NCBI GenBank assembly: GCA_009741485.1
Contig: CM019229.1
Location: forward strand, 1,894,203-1,958,202
Origin: Malurus cyaneus samueli
Taxonomy: Eukaryota > Chordata > Aves > Passeriformes > Maluridae
DNA length: 64,000 nucleotides
Direction of reading: 5' to 3'
A model generated the notes under the pieces. That model ran no database searches. It worked only from the letters and a program-made list of their open reading frames with translations, and was not told the origin of the DNA. Shown here in pieces: positions 44,333 through 56,300 of this stretch. Position 1 is the first letter of the stretch. Every line of letters starts with the position of its first letter. Position numbers and translations under genes: made by a program.

Positions 44333-47300
44333 GTAACTGGGCACCTCTGAGCTCAGCAGCCAGGCTGGAAGTGGCCTGGGGCTGCTTTGGGCTTGGTTTT
44401 CCATGAGGCACCAGGTGGGAACATGGGTAGTGTGTTGGGTCCTTGTGGGAGCCAGAGCTCTGCCCTCAGAGCTGGCTGAAGCTGGGGGGAAAAGGGACTC
44501 AGAAATGAAGCTTTGGGACTGGTGGAAAATGGGAGAGGGATAGTGGAACTCCACCACACGGATCCAAAGGACGTTTCAGAATGATGGGGAAGGAGGCAGG
44601 GATTAGTATTTCTCGTGGTACCCAGTATTAGGAGAGTTTGCAGCTCTTTGCAAGCTCCGTGTCTTGCTTTTACTGTCTCCTGGAACTTGAAAGGGAACAT
44701 GAGGACCGCAGCTGGGAGATGGGATTTGGGGGTGTTAATGGAATTTGCCCTCAGGGAGGGGGCATTGGGTGCTGTCCCACAAAGCTGCTGAGGGTGGGAT
44801 ATGCCCTGTGTCAACTGCAGGGCCTCTCCCGCCCCATCCCCTCTTGGGGATATGATAATGGAAAGTAAAGTATTCCAGGAATCTAGGAGATGAGGGGGAG
44901 CTGCGTGGTTTGAGCACCTGTAGGCTTGTCCTCCTGCTCTGCTTGCAGTGTCCAAGGGGTTGGACATGTTGGGCTGCCCGTGGTCACTTGGGCAGCGTGG
45001 CATTGGCATCTTCCCCGCATTAGTGATCTATTGATAGAGACTCAAGAATTAGGTCTCGATTAGGCAGAAAGAGATCAGCAAGAACTTAACTCCCCTTGAT
45101 AGGATTATACCACCTGCTCCTCTGGATGTGCAGCTACAGCACTGAAGATCCAAGAGATGCTGATTGCTCCAAATGCCTTTGGAGTGTGCGAATGCCAGAT
45201 TTTCTCACACTTGGGGGGTAGTGTCAATCCTTGTGAGCCCTAAATTGAGAATTAATCTTTATAGGGCTTGGTGAAATGGGTCTGGGTGTGATAAGAGGAG
45301 TGGATGTGAATTGTTGGGCTCTGAAAGCACTCTGATCTGCACACTGAGGTGGCAGATCCCCAGCTTTAGGGCAGTGATGTCACATTTCACTGTGGGAATT
45401 GCTGTTGGACATTTCCGTTACCTCAATCCGAGTAGATAACTGGACTAAATCCACACGGGTGCCTGAGGCGCTGAGCATTATAATTTGAGGAAATCCTTTG
45501 AGCAGGGTGCATCTCATTTGAGGGGAGGCATGGAGTGCTGCTCCCCTGGCTTAGTGCTGTCAAATTCCTCCCTAAACACACACAGCCTGCAGTAATTTGA
45601 TGGTAAGTAATGCAGGGAGCAGGTCTGGAGCACGCGTACCTCAAGATCCAGAACAAGCAAATGAGCTAAGTGGTAATTCTTACTCAGTGCTCCTGAAGTT
45701 TTTCCTTGTTCTGCTACAGGGAAATGCTTGGTCAGACTGGAGTTGTCCTGCTTCTTAAACACCTGCTGGCTTGCACTCATTGCAGCTGTTTTGGCTCTGC
45801 TCAGGTTCAGTTTGGGTTGTTAATTGGATTTACACCAAAATTGGGTATGTGGTATAAGTGGTGAAAATACTAATACAGCATGTTACCGTTCTGGGTGCTT
45901 TTAGGATGGAGCAGAGGATACAGAGGAAGTTTTGTGGAATGGCCACTCTTGGGTAAGGCCCACTCCTAATGGAGCTGAGGAGCTGATTTTTCTGAGCAGG
46001 GGATGCTGTTGGGGCACAAAGAACAAGCCTCAAGTAAAACCAATTAAATGGTGCACAGTGGAAGGTGTCCTTAGCAGTACAGAAAGGTGGGAGGGAGATG
46101 AGGGTGAGGCCAGTGCAGTGACTGAGTTGTTTCTTGGTTGGTCAAACCCAGAGAAGTTGTGGCATGTCCAGCCTTGGAGCTGTCTAAAAGCTGTGGAAAG
46201 CTTTGAGCAACTGGCAGAAGTTTGGGCTAGAGACTTCCAGAAGACCCTTCCCACCCTAAAATACTGTGTGATGCTGGTTAACTGCTGTTGTGTCTGTCAG
46301 TGTTGGATTTGTTTGACATTGGGCAGGTCATGGAGCTTCTGTGCCCCTGTTCTTATCAGCTTAACAGCATTAACTGCCCTGCTGTGCAGATGAGGTGCTA
46401 AACATTACAAGGGGCACACACAGCTGCTCCCAAGAACTGTATGTGGGGTCATGCTGCATGAGAACTTGTGTAAACGTTTGGTTTCTGAGAAGAGAAATAT
46501 AAAAACACAAAGGAGAAGCTGCCTGTTACATTTGCAGAACTCAGGAAGCTGAAACAAATCGTGACCCTTTAGAAAATAAGATTCAGCTGAAGGAAAATAG
46601 TAAAGACGCAAGTTTCTGGGTGAAATGAAATGCGGTGTGGGAGAAATATCCGTTGTTCTTTCAGTTCCCTTCCTGTTCAGTCAGGCACAGAGTTTGACTT
46701 TGTAGCCAGGGTCTAGAAGATGCTGAGGGTGGACAAATGGAAAGATTTCTGTTTACTCTTGACCTAGAGGATGTTTGTGGCTTTTACTCTGGGTAATAAG
46801 ACTGAGTGTTGATGCCTGAAAAGGAAGGAGCTCGTATTAGGATGCATTCCTTGGTTTCTTCCCAAGAGATCACTCTGTGTCTCCAAGGCAACCAGCCAAA
46901 AACAAGATTCTATTTTGTAGCTGTGTCGGGGTTTTCAGAAACTTGATTTTGGCCTGAATTGGGCATAAACAGACTGTTTCTGTGAGCTGGGAGCTGCAGT
47001 TGTTTGTTAAAACCAATGCCCTGTTCCCTTTTGGGGTGTCAAAACCCGATGCTGGTTTTAGTGAGCAGCTTCCTGTGTCTTTTGGGCTGAACAAGCCCTT
47101 CTTGTGCTAAGCATCTTCCTTTCCAAACGTTGCTTTTAAAAGGTCTTTAATTATGCTTCATACTCAAGAAAGTAGTGTTTAGTGAAACTTCAAGGACTTG
47201 GAAAAGTTTTAACTGTTTGCTGATGCCCAACAGGAATCTGGGAGAGATAAACAGCAGGTCTGGCACTATCAGGAAATGCTGTAGATCAGAGGGGGTCTGT

Positions 47301-50300
47301 GTAGTCAGGGCTAATAATTTATTAGGAAAGAGGGAGTCAACCCTGGCAGCTGGACCCCCTGTTCTCTGAAATGCAAATGGTGTTTTTCTTCAAATGTGGA
47401 AATCCAGCCTCCCTCTTCTGTTCCCATGCCTCACCACTGATTGCCTGACCATGGTAGAGATGCCATCAAAATGGAGCTGAGCTGCTCCATGTCCTCTGAT
47501 CCATGTCCTCTGTGGCTTTTTGGAGTGGAAGGGTGGCTGGGACAGGCTGGGAATGGGTTCCAGTGCTGTTCTGGTCTGCCCAGAGGGAGCTCCAGCCCCT
47601 GCTGACGGCAGCTGTGGGATTTGTGACTTCGCTGTGGCCTGAGGGATGCTGCTGGTTCAAGGCCTTTCAGGATAAACAGTTTTATTGCTCCTTCCAGACC
47701 TTCAAATTATGTGAAGCAGCTGTTAGTTTTGGGGTTGGATCTGGATCTCGATGAGGGAGAGGGAGAAAGATGGTGTGTTGGAAATACAGAATGTGTTCCC
47801 TGCTCTCTTGTGGAGCTGCTGTGGTGAGCCAGGGGCTGTGAGGGTCAGCGTGGGGCTGTGTGTGATGGGACACACCAGGAGCTGCAGGTGGAGGGCAGAG
47901 CCACCCCAGGGGCTGGGTGAGTTCCTGTGCTCCTGCAGTGCTTCAGGTGCCCCTCAGGGCTGTTCTTCTGCTCTGTGGCTGCTTTGAGGCCTCTCCAAGC
48001 AGTACCAAAAGCAGTTCAGATAAATCGGTGGGGTGGGACTCAGTTTGAGAACTGGGTTTGCAGCTCTGAAGGGACGTGCCAGGAGCTGCTGGGCAGCTGC
48101 TGGAGGAGCTGGCTGAGCTCTCAGAGAGGACAGGATACGTTTGCAGGGGTGGAAGGAGACCTACTGACCTTTATTCTAAAGCGGGAGTGGGGCAGAGGAT
48201 GCAGCACACTGTTGGTGACCTCTGCTCAGGACTTCTCTTTGTACTCTGTTATTGCAAAGAAGCAAAGGCATTTCAGGCAGTAGCTGAAATGTGCCAGGAG
48301 GAAGGGAAGGCTTTGCTGCAGGATGTGGATCTTTGGGATCTCAGAGGATAAAATCTTGCTCGCCTGAGCTGACAAGAATCAATGGTGGTTTGGTCACCTG
48401 CCAGAATAACGTACAATGAAGTTGTTGGTGAGATAGAAATCTGGGTTTCTGCAAAACATGTGGTTGGCGTGTTGGAGCAAGAGCTGGGGAAGGATGGAGC
48501 GCTGCAGAGCCAGCCTGGCTCCCCAGGGGCAGTTGCTGACTTTGGGCTTCAGGCTGTCCTCATGCTGGAAGCTGGACTCTGCCTGTGTGTGCAAATTTGC
48601 CCTGCCCATGCTCCTTCCATGTGTCACTCCCACTGCATCGTGTTTGTCCTCTCCAGGATCCGGTACCTCCTGGGGATCCTGCAGAAAACGTGAATCCTGG
48701 CCAGGCCACCCAAAGTCCTGTGAATAACGGGAGCTGAGAGCCAGCAGACATCAGGTTGTTGATGGGTTTGGTGTTTTGTGCTCATCACAGCTGGTGGTTT
48801 GCCATGTGCTGGCAGGCGAGCCCCAGCCCAGAGTGAGCAGGGATTACAGGAACAAGGCTGGTGGGATCCAAACAGTTGGAGTCTGAGGCTAAATTGTCTT
48901 CAAAGATGTTCAGCTGAACTTCAAAAAGTTCCAGCTCACACGGACTTTAGCATGGTCAGTGTTGTAATCTTTTGAGCAGCATAATGCCTGAATGTGGCTT
49001 CCAAATTCCCGCTTAAAAGTCTGTTAAAAAATTATTCTAAATACTCCTCAGTTTTCATCATGGGTGGCAGCTTTGTTGGCCTAACCTGCTGCACTTTTTG
49101 CTCTGTAATTTTCCATCTGTTCAGTTCTGCTGGAGATGGTGTGCTGTGAGAACCAGGTGTAGGCTTGAGATGTTGGCATGGATCAACATTTCCAGCTGTT
49201 GCCCAGACCTGTTTGGAGCAAGCCTGCACAGTGTGGAGTCTAAATATTAGTGGCTGCCTGAAGTTTTTTTTTTTTTTTTTTTTTGCAATGTGTAACACAC
49301 ATAAATTAACCATAACACAAATAAATTAACCTGCAAGCAGGTCGCTAGAAGCAAAAATCTCTGAAAAAATTCTTTTGATTATGTCATCTCTATGTTTTGG
49401 AGGGGTCAGGGCAGAGATTTGTGTTCTTTAGCTTTTGGAGAACTGCATGTTCCCGTTCTGTTTTCCGTCTCCGGCTGTGCTGTGCTGGGGCAGATTCATC
49501 TGCCACCTTTAAGGAGGGGCTGTGGCAGTATCTGCCGTGGATGGATTGCATTTTTTGGAGATGAGGTCAGCAGTGATAAGTCTGCTCAGGAAATCAGTGT
49601 CTTGGATGATGAAGTGCGGTCCCTCCCCTGCGGAGATGAGCCCCATTAGCTGTCAGATGGCAGCAGGCACGCTCACCCAGACTGGGCCATTTCCCTGCCC
49701 TTTGCTAATTCCACTCTTTGTTTTTTTTTCTGATGCTGATGACTGAAGACTAGCAATCAGAATTTGCTGCAGTTACAGCTTCTGAACCACTTCACAAGCT
49801 GCCCCAGAGGCTGTCGGTGGGGCAAGTGGGTGGGTTTTTGTTTCCCCACTGCCTGCCAGCACCTTGAAGTGCTGGGACTTTGTTGTACAAAACCCTGGCA
49901 GAGCAGATGAATCAGATTTATCTCATCTCTGTAGTGGGAAACTTTTTGTGACTGAGGCTCTCCACGGCTTCACTGCTCCTCAGTGACACTCTGAGCTACT
50001 CCCAAATTCCCCTGGTTCTCTTCCCCTCTGTGCCCTGCCTGCTGCTGTCAGCACTGCAGGGAATGGACAGAAGGGCTAAAATAGAAACTCTTACGCAAAT
50101 AAGAGCCGAGCCTGGCTATGAAGCTGGTTAGGATGTGCCCAGGGCTCAGCCTGCCCCAGAGCTCCAGAGGAGATTTGAAGTACTTTGTGCTCTGAACTCT
50201 AATCACGAGGATTACAGTTAACGTTTTCTTAATCAGTTTCCTTAATCTGTGGACCAGATTGGAGATGGTTTATAATTTCCCTTCATCTCAAGGATTCGGT

Positions 50301-53300
50301 TTATCTCGGGTTTGGGTTTTCCTTCCCACTCTGGTTTTTCCAGTGTGTGGTCATGGTGTTCTGAGAAGAGCAGAGGAAGGACACACTGGGGTGGCTGGGG
50401 CAGGAGTTCTGCTGCTCTGTGTTATGTGTGAGAAACAGCAGGGAAAAAAATGAAAATGTTTCATTTGTGGGTGCAGTGGCAGTAAAGGAAATCTGGGTAA
50501 GAGCTGCTGCAGCAGAATCTCCTTCACCTCAGGGGTTGTGCTCACCCCCCCTCCCGAGTGAAACATGAATTAAAAACATATTTACAATCCAGACTCTTCC
50601 CAGTGACTGCAACAGGACGTGGGGCTGGGAGGATATCACTGAGTGTCACTTTGTGTAGGAAGAGACATGTGAAGCTATGTATCACACAGAGCAACTTTCC
50701 AAACATCCTGGGAAAATGCAGGCTGGAGGAACTTGGTGCTGGTGTTTTCCGAGAAGTGCCCTTCAGATGATCTTGGGAACTTGGCAGGATGGAGCTGCTG
50801 CTTTGTGGGTATTGGAAGGAATGTAGGAAATATCTCAGACAAAACACTTGTGTGTGTAGGGAAATTGTGTTGCTCACAGCTGGTGAAAATGCAGCTCTGA
50901 GGGCACAGTCCAAAGGCTCCTGGTGAACCTGCTGCACTTGCTTCTCAGCAAGGAAGTTCCTTTTGCATGTTAGAAGGGAGAAAAAGGGCAGGAGAGACAT
51001 GAACTCTGTCGTGCAGATGATATTGTTCACATCACTGGAGCTTTTTGGTCCTAAGTCTGGAATGAGCTCCTTGGCAGGGTGGGAAGTCATTCTGTTCCCA
51101 GCTTCCCTCTGTTTTCCATGAAGTGATGCTCCATGGGTCCCACTGCAGCACCAAACCCCCCAGGTGTTTGTTTGAGCTGCTCTGGGCAGTCTGGCTTGCA
51201 CAGAAATGTTTGTGGCTGGCAGCACTGCATTGCACTGTAGCTACAACTGGGCTGTTCAGAGCTGCCTGGAAAATCCTCTGCTGTGTGCCTTGCAAAAGAG
51301 ACATTTCCTCTAGGATCACATCCCAGTTGGGGAGCTCCGGGTGGTTTTTATGAGGATACCAACTCTTGGCACCAATTGTACCTTGTTTATTCTGCTCCCT
51401 CTGTGTATTCAGATGGGGTTTGTTTCGTGCAAGTAGGGAGATCTGTCCAATTCTTAGGGGCTAAATAAGTAATATTTGAATTGCTTGTTAAGCTGTAGAA
51501 GGCTCTGGCTCTTTTGCCTGCAGATGTGGGGAGGAATAAAGGGCTTCCAGGGTGAACGGCTGCTCTGTGCCCTGGCACCCTGGGGCTCCAGCTGTGCTTG
51601 TGTGGCCACTGCAATCTCCCCTTGTCCAGCACAGTGAAAGGAAGAATTAGCCAAGCCACCTGCCCCACATGCTCTGGGGACTGTCCCTACTCTGTCACCT
51701 CTCATCAGGAATTTGAAACTTCCCCATGTCTTGCCCAAGGAGTTTAATATTTCGAATCTCCATGCATTGCTCCTATCTGCCATGTGCTTCAGCATATTGA
51801 TTACACAGAGCTGGCTCTGTGGGTTGCCTTGTAAATGGAGACTTTCTTGTTTTGCCTTGTGGCTTGGGAGCTGGGATGTGATCCTGGAGGAAATATCTCC
51901 TTTGCCAGCCACCCAGGGCTTCCCTGACATGTTCCTGCTGTAAATCTTTAGTGCTCTTAGCTCTGCTCTAACTCTCTGAGGTGCAGTTAATGGTTGAGCA
52001 AAAGTCAGTGTTACTCTCAGGAAACACTTCTTGGAAAAGCACGATTGAGTGAGTCTGTGGTGACACAGCCAGCTTCAGTTCCCCAAAACTCTTTTTTTTT
52101 TTGTACAGAATGACAGAGAAGTAAATTTCTGAAGCCGTCTGCAGTTTTCTTGGCATACTTAGAATGCTTCAGCCGTAGCAGTACAGGGTTAATCCGATAT
52201 AGGAAGCAAGCCTCAAGTCCCCTCTGTTCCTAGGGATACTTGTCAGGGAAAAAGCCTTTCTTTCTGTGTCAAGGGAAGGCTTTAGAGGCACAAAAGCTCC
52301 TTATCTTCTGAATGATAGCAAATGCTTTGGTGATGTGCTGGTGCTGTCGTAGTCCCCAGGGTGCTATTCCAGGCTGCCCACATAATTTGTGCCTGGAGTT
52401 ATTCAACAATTTGGGCTGACACATGACCATGTTTTCAGGACAGGCATAGACACTGAGACAAGTTCATTGCTAACTCCAAGCAAAAGGCTCATTTTCCCAG
52501 AAATCCTTTATTTGCAAGTTTCTTTTCATGGGAACTGTCTAGATCATTGACTACAAGCTGCTGTGAAAAAAAATGAAGGTCTCTGCAGAGGTTTGGAGTT
52601 AATGAACTGCTTTTCTGTCTCCTTTTATTAAATCTGTTTCTCTGTGGGGCTGGTCAGATGGCAAGAGCGGGGTAGACCCTTTGGGGATCTTTGTCTACCA
52701 TAAAATCTCTGCTTCCAGCCTCACAAGCAGTTTTTTGTCCATGCATGGACCTTCCCTCTCACTCTGTGGTTGTTGTGTGTTGGACCCTCCTCTTCATACA
52801 GGTCCTGAGCCTCCATCCACCAACCCAATGGGTCTGGAGCTTGAGCAGCTTTTCTGCCCAGCTCGGGGGGCTGTTTGCAGCCTGCCCTGGGATGTGCACA
52901 GGCTTCCTGACACTCCCAGCTGGCTGCAGTTTCAGGTATCAGGTGTGATGTCTTGTGCTTTCATCTCGTTGACCCAATCTTTAGACAAGCAGTGCAGCAG
53001 CAAATGTCCCTCGGGGTGAGGTGGCACAGGAGCACATGGTTCTTCAGAACACTCGTTCTATCTGTGCTTGATCTCTCAGGGATGTCGATCCCTGCTTTGT
53101 GCTCATGCTGGATTGCCCACCCCTCCTGTGGGCAGCAGCCAAACCCTCCTGTGCTGCTGTGAGAGGAGGCAACTTCCTGGTGAGGGGAAGAGGAGAGGCA
53201 GACACTGATCTCTTGTCTGTGGTGACCAGGGACAAGATCTGAGGCTGGAGTTGTGTCAGGGCAGGGTTAGGCTGGAGATCAGGAAAGTTCTGTCCCCAGA

Positions 53301-56300
53301 GGGTGCTGGCACTGCCCAGGCTCCCCAGGGAATGGTCCCGGCCCCGGGGCTGCCAGAGCTCCAGGAGCGTTTGGACAGCGCTGCCAGGGATGGACAGGGT
53401 GGGGTTGTTGGGGGGTCTGGGCAGGGCTGGGGGTTGGTGATCCTGGTGGGTCCCTTCCTGCTCAGTTTATTCTGTGGTCCTGTGATTGACCAGGTGTGAA
53501 AAGCTGCTTTGAATCGCACCCAGCAGCCCCTGCACATCCTGGGCAGTCAGTGCAGTCCCTGGGTTTGTCACTTGGGAATTGCATTGCTTGAGGAGAGAGG
53601 ATAATTAGAGAAAAATGAGTACCTGAAGAGAACAGGTGCTGCTCAGCTGTTTGGATCTGGTGAGGCACTTGGTGGGTTGGGATGTGCTGGGGGATGGCAG
53701 CAGGACAGGTGCTTCACCACTTGCCATCCCATCCTGTTCCTCCAAGGACAGAGCAGGGATGGCAGCGGTGCCCTGGCACCTCCAGCAGGAGACCCGGCTT
53801 TGGGAGATGGGAACCACTCACAGGGAAACGAGATGGGCTCAGTCCTTCTCAACCCCCCATTCTGGCTGCTGTGATGGGAATCAAATGCTGACTCGCACTC
53901 TCCCTGCTGGAATGCAGTTATAGGATGATTTTATTCTTTTTTAGTGCCTAGAATAATTACCTTTTTCCTGATTGTGACAAGGTGAGCATTTGGATTGCCA
54001 AAGAGGTTTCGGTTTAAAAGGTGTAAACACCCCACATTATCACTTTGGCTCATCAGCCAAGCAGCAAATGTGATCATGGGTGGAGAAGAGCAAAGCCAAA
54101 GTAAGGAGATTGCTCCTAGAGCTGAGGATGCAGATTAACCCCTGGAGATTTCCAGAGTGGTCCCTGGTGTGTGAGAAGCCATTGGGTCTTTGCTGTGCCA
54201 TTAAAGCTGCCTTGCAGCCTTTCCCCCCTCCTTGGGGACGAGGTAGCTGCTGACTGTCATTGCTCATGTTGTAGGTTGGCTTCTATAAACTGGTTATTTT
54301 TATTTTTAATAGGTCTCTGTATGTGGGGGCTCTTTGGTGGCTGGTCTGTGTGCAGCCTGAGTCCTGACAGCCTGAAACGAGATTGGCCTTCCTTTTCTAA
54401 GTGAGCCCTGTATGACTGCTCAGATTTACGCTTTGTTGGGCAATGTTTACCGTGGCTTCCCTTTCCTGGATATTCTATTACTCATTGCTGTTCAATTCCT
54501 AGCAAATAAATAAATGATTTTTGCTATGGCAACAAGAACCTATCAGTTGAACAGCACAATATTCCCTGAAAAGCTGCTTTACTCTTTGCAGTGTGTCTCT
54601 GATTGCTGGGCAGAGTATTTAAATATATATTATATATATATATGATTTGGGTTGACCATGGTTTGGTGATACAGATGTGTGTCAGCTGAGCAAAGAGTGA
54701 CAAATCCCTGCAAACATCCACAGCTGAAGGGTGCAAAATTCTTCATTGCCACAGCTGGCACTTCTGCTGGGGCAGAACCAGGGGAAGCAGTGCTGGGACA
54801 GGCTGGGCAGAGGCCTCTGGCTGGGCTCCAGCCAGCTTGGCTCTGCTGGAACACGCTTTTCTTCTAAAGAAACGGCTCCTGTTAGCTTTTGTCTTCCCAT
54901 AAAAGTCTCTGTGGTCTGGCAGGGCGCTGCTGGCTGTGCAAACCTGTTGTCTGTGCCATTACTGGGCTCTTGGTTTTCCTTTTTTGCTGCTTCCTGGGAC
55001 TGAGGCTGCCTACTGCTCCTCACACACGGGCTCAGTTCTGCTCTGGAGCCGTTCAGAGTGTTCTTTGCCCCATGTGTCCCCTGGTTCTGCCTGAATGCTT
55101 TGCCCTCCCTGTTCTGTTGGGTCAAGCATATCTGCTTTGTGCTTCCTTGAAACCATGCCATGCTCAGAGAGGGGAGTTTGGGTGCCAGCACAGCAGCTTT
55201 TGGGGTTTGGGGCTCTCTCCCCACAGGCAGAGCTGACTGAGTGCCCCAGGGTCCATCCTGTGCCAGTGCCTCATGTTTGCTCTGCCTGGGTGTGCCCAGG
55301 GCTTTATTGCAGCAGCTGTGGGGCTCTGCCTGGTGCTCAGGAGCAGTTCTGGGAGCAGGGGCTGGCATCTGCCCTAGGGCAGGTCAGGATGGTTTGGGGG
55401 CTTGTGTCACAGTGCCCCTGTGCCACACACAAGGCCTGGCTGAGCCTTGGCAGTGATCTCAGCCCCAGCTGTGCCCGGGGTGCCAGGGCTCACCGAGTGC
55501 CCTGTGTGAAGGGCTGTAGCATTGCCTCCTGCTCCAGCTGGCTGTGGGGAGCAGGAGCTGTTGGGTTTGGGGCTGTGGGTGTTGCCTCTGGGCTCTGTGT
55601 GGGATGTGGCTGTCTCTAGGCCATTTCTGCTCCGTTCTGCTCTTTGGTTTTGCTTCCTGCTGAGGCTGTTTTCTCCTCCAGCACTGCATGCACCTTTGGT
55701 CCAAACTGGACTCAAAGTCATTTTTCTTAGAGATTTCCTCCAGATAGCAGAAAACCAGGAACATTTAGTTCCATCTCCCAAGCTTAAATTCTAAACTCAA
55801 GGCATATCTCTGCTGTCTCCTTTGTTTTCTATGTTCAGCCAAGTGCTTCTTGCCCTGCAGTGCAGTCTCCAGTCCTGGTAAGGAGCCTGTGTGCAATGTC
55901 TGGTTCTGGGATAGCTCCTGAGCTTCCAGAAGCCCTGGGCACCTCCACCCTTGTGGCCTCCGTGCCTGGCAGCATGGCTCATCCCCAGGACAGACACCAC
56001 ATTGTGAGCAGTGACAGCCTGGCTCGGATCAGGGAGCATCTAGGTCAGCAGCAGGGATGGGAAATTCAGGGAGCAGCAACTGGGATGCTCTAAGCTAAAG
56101 GACCATTTTATTCCAACCCCTTTTCTCTGGAATAGAATCACTCTTCTCCCCAGGTGTCATTTGGGGACACTCAGAGTGGCTCTGGCCAGAGCTGGGGCAG
56201 GGAATAGGGAAAGGCAGCTGGCTGCCCTCTATGCAGTTTCCATCCTGCCTTTTCCTGGGAGCAGGGGAAGGGAAGCAGCCTGTGTCCAAGGTTTATCCTG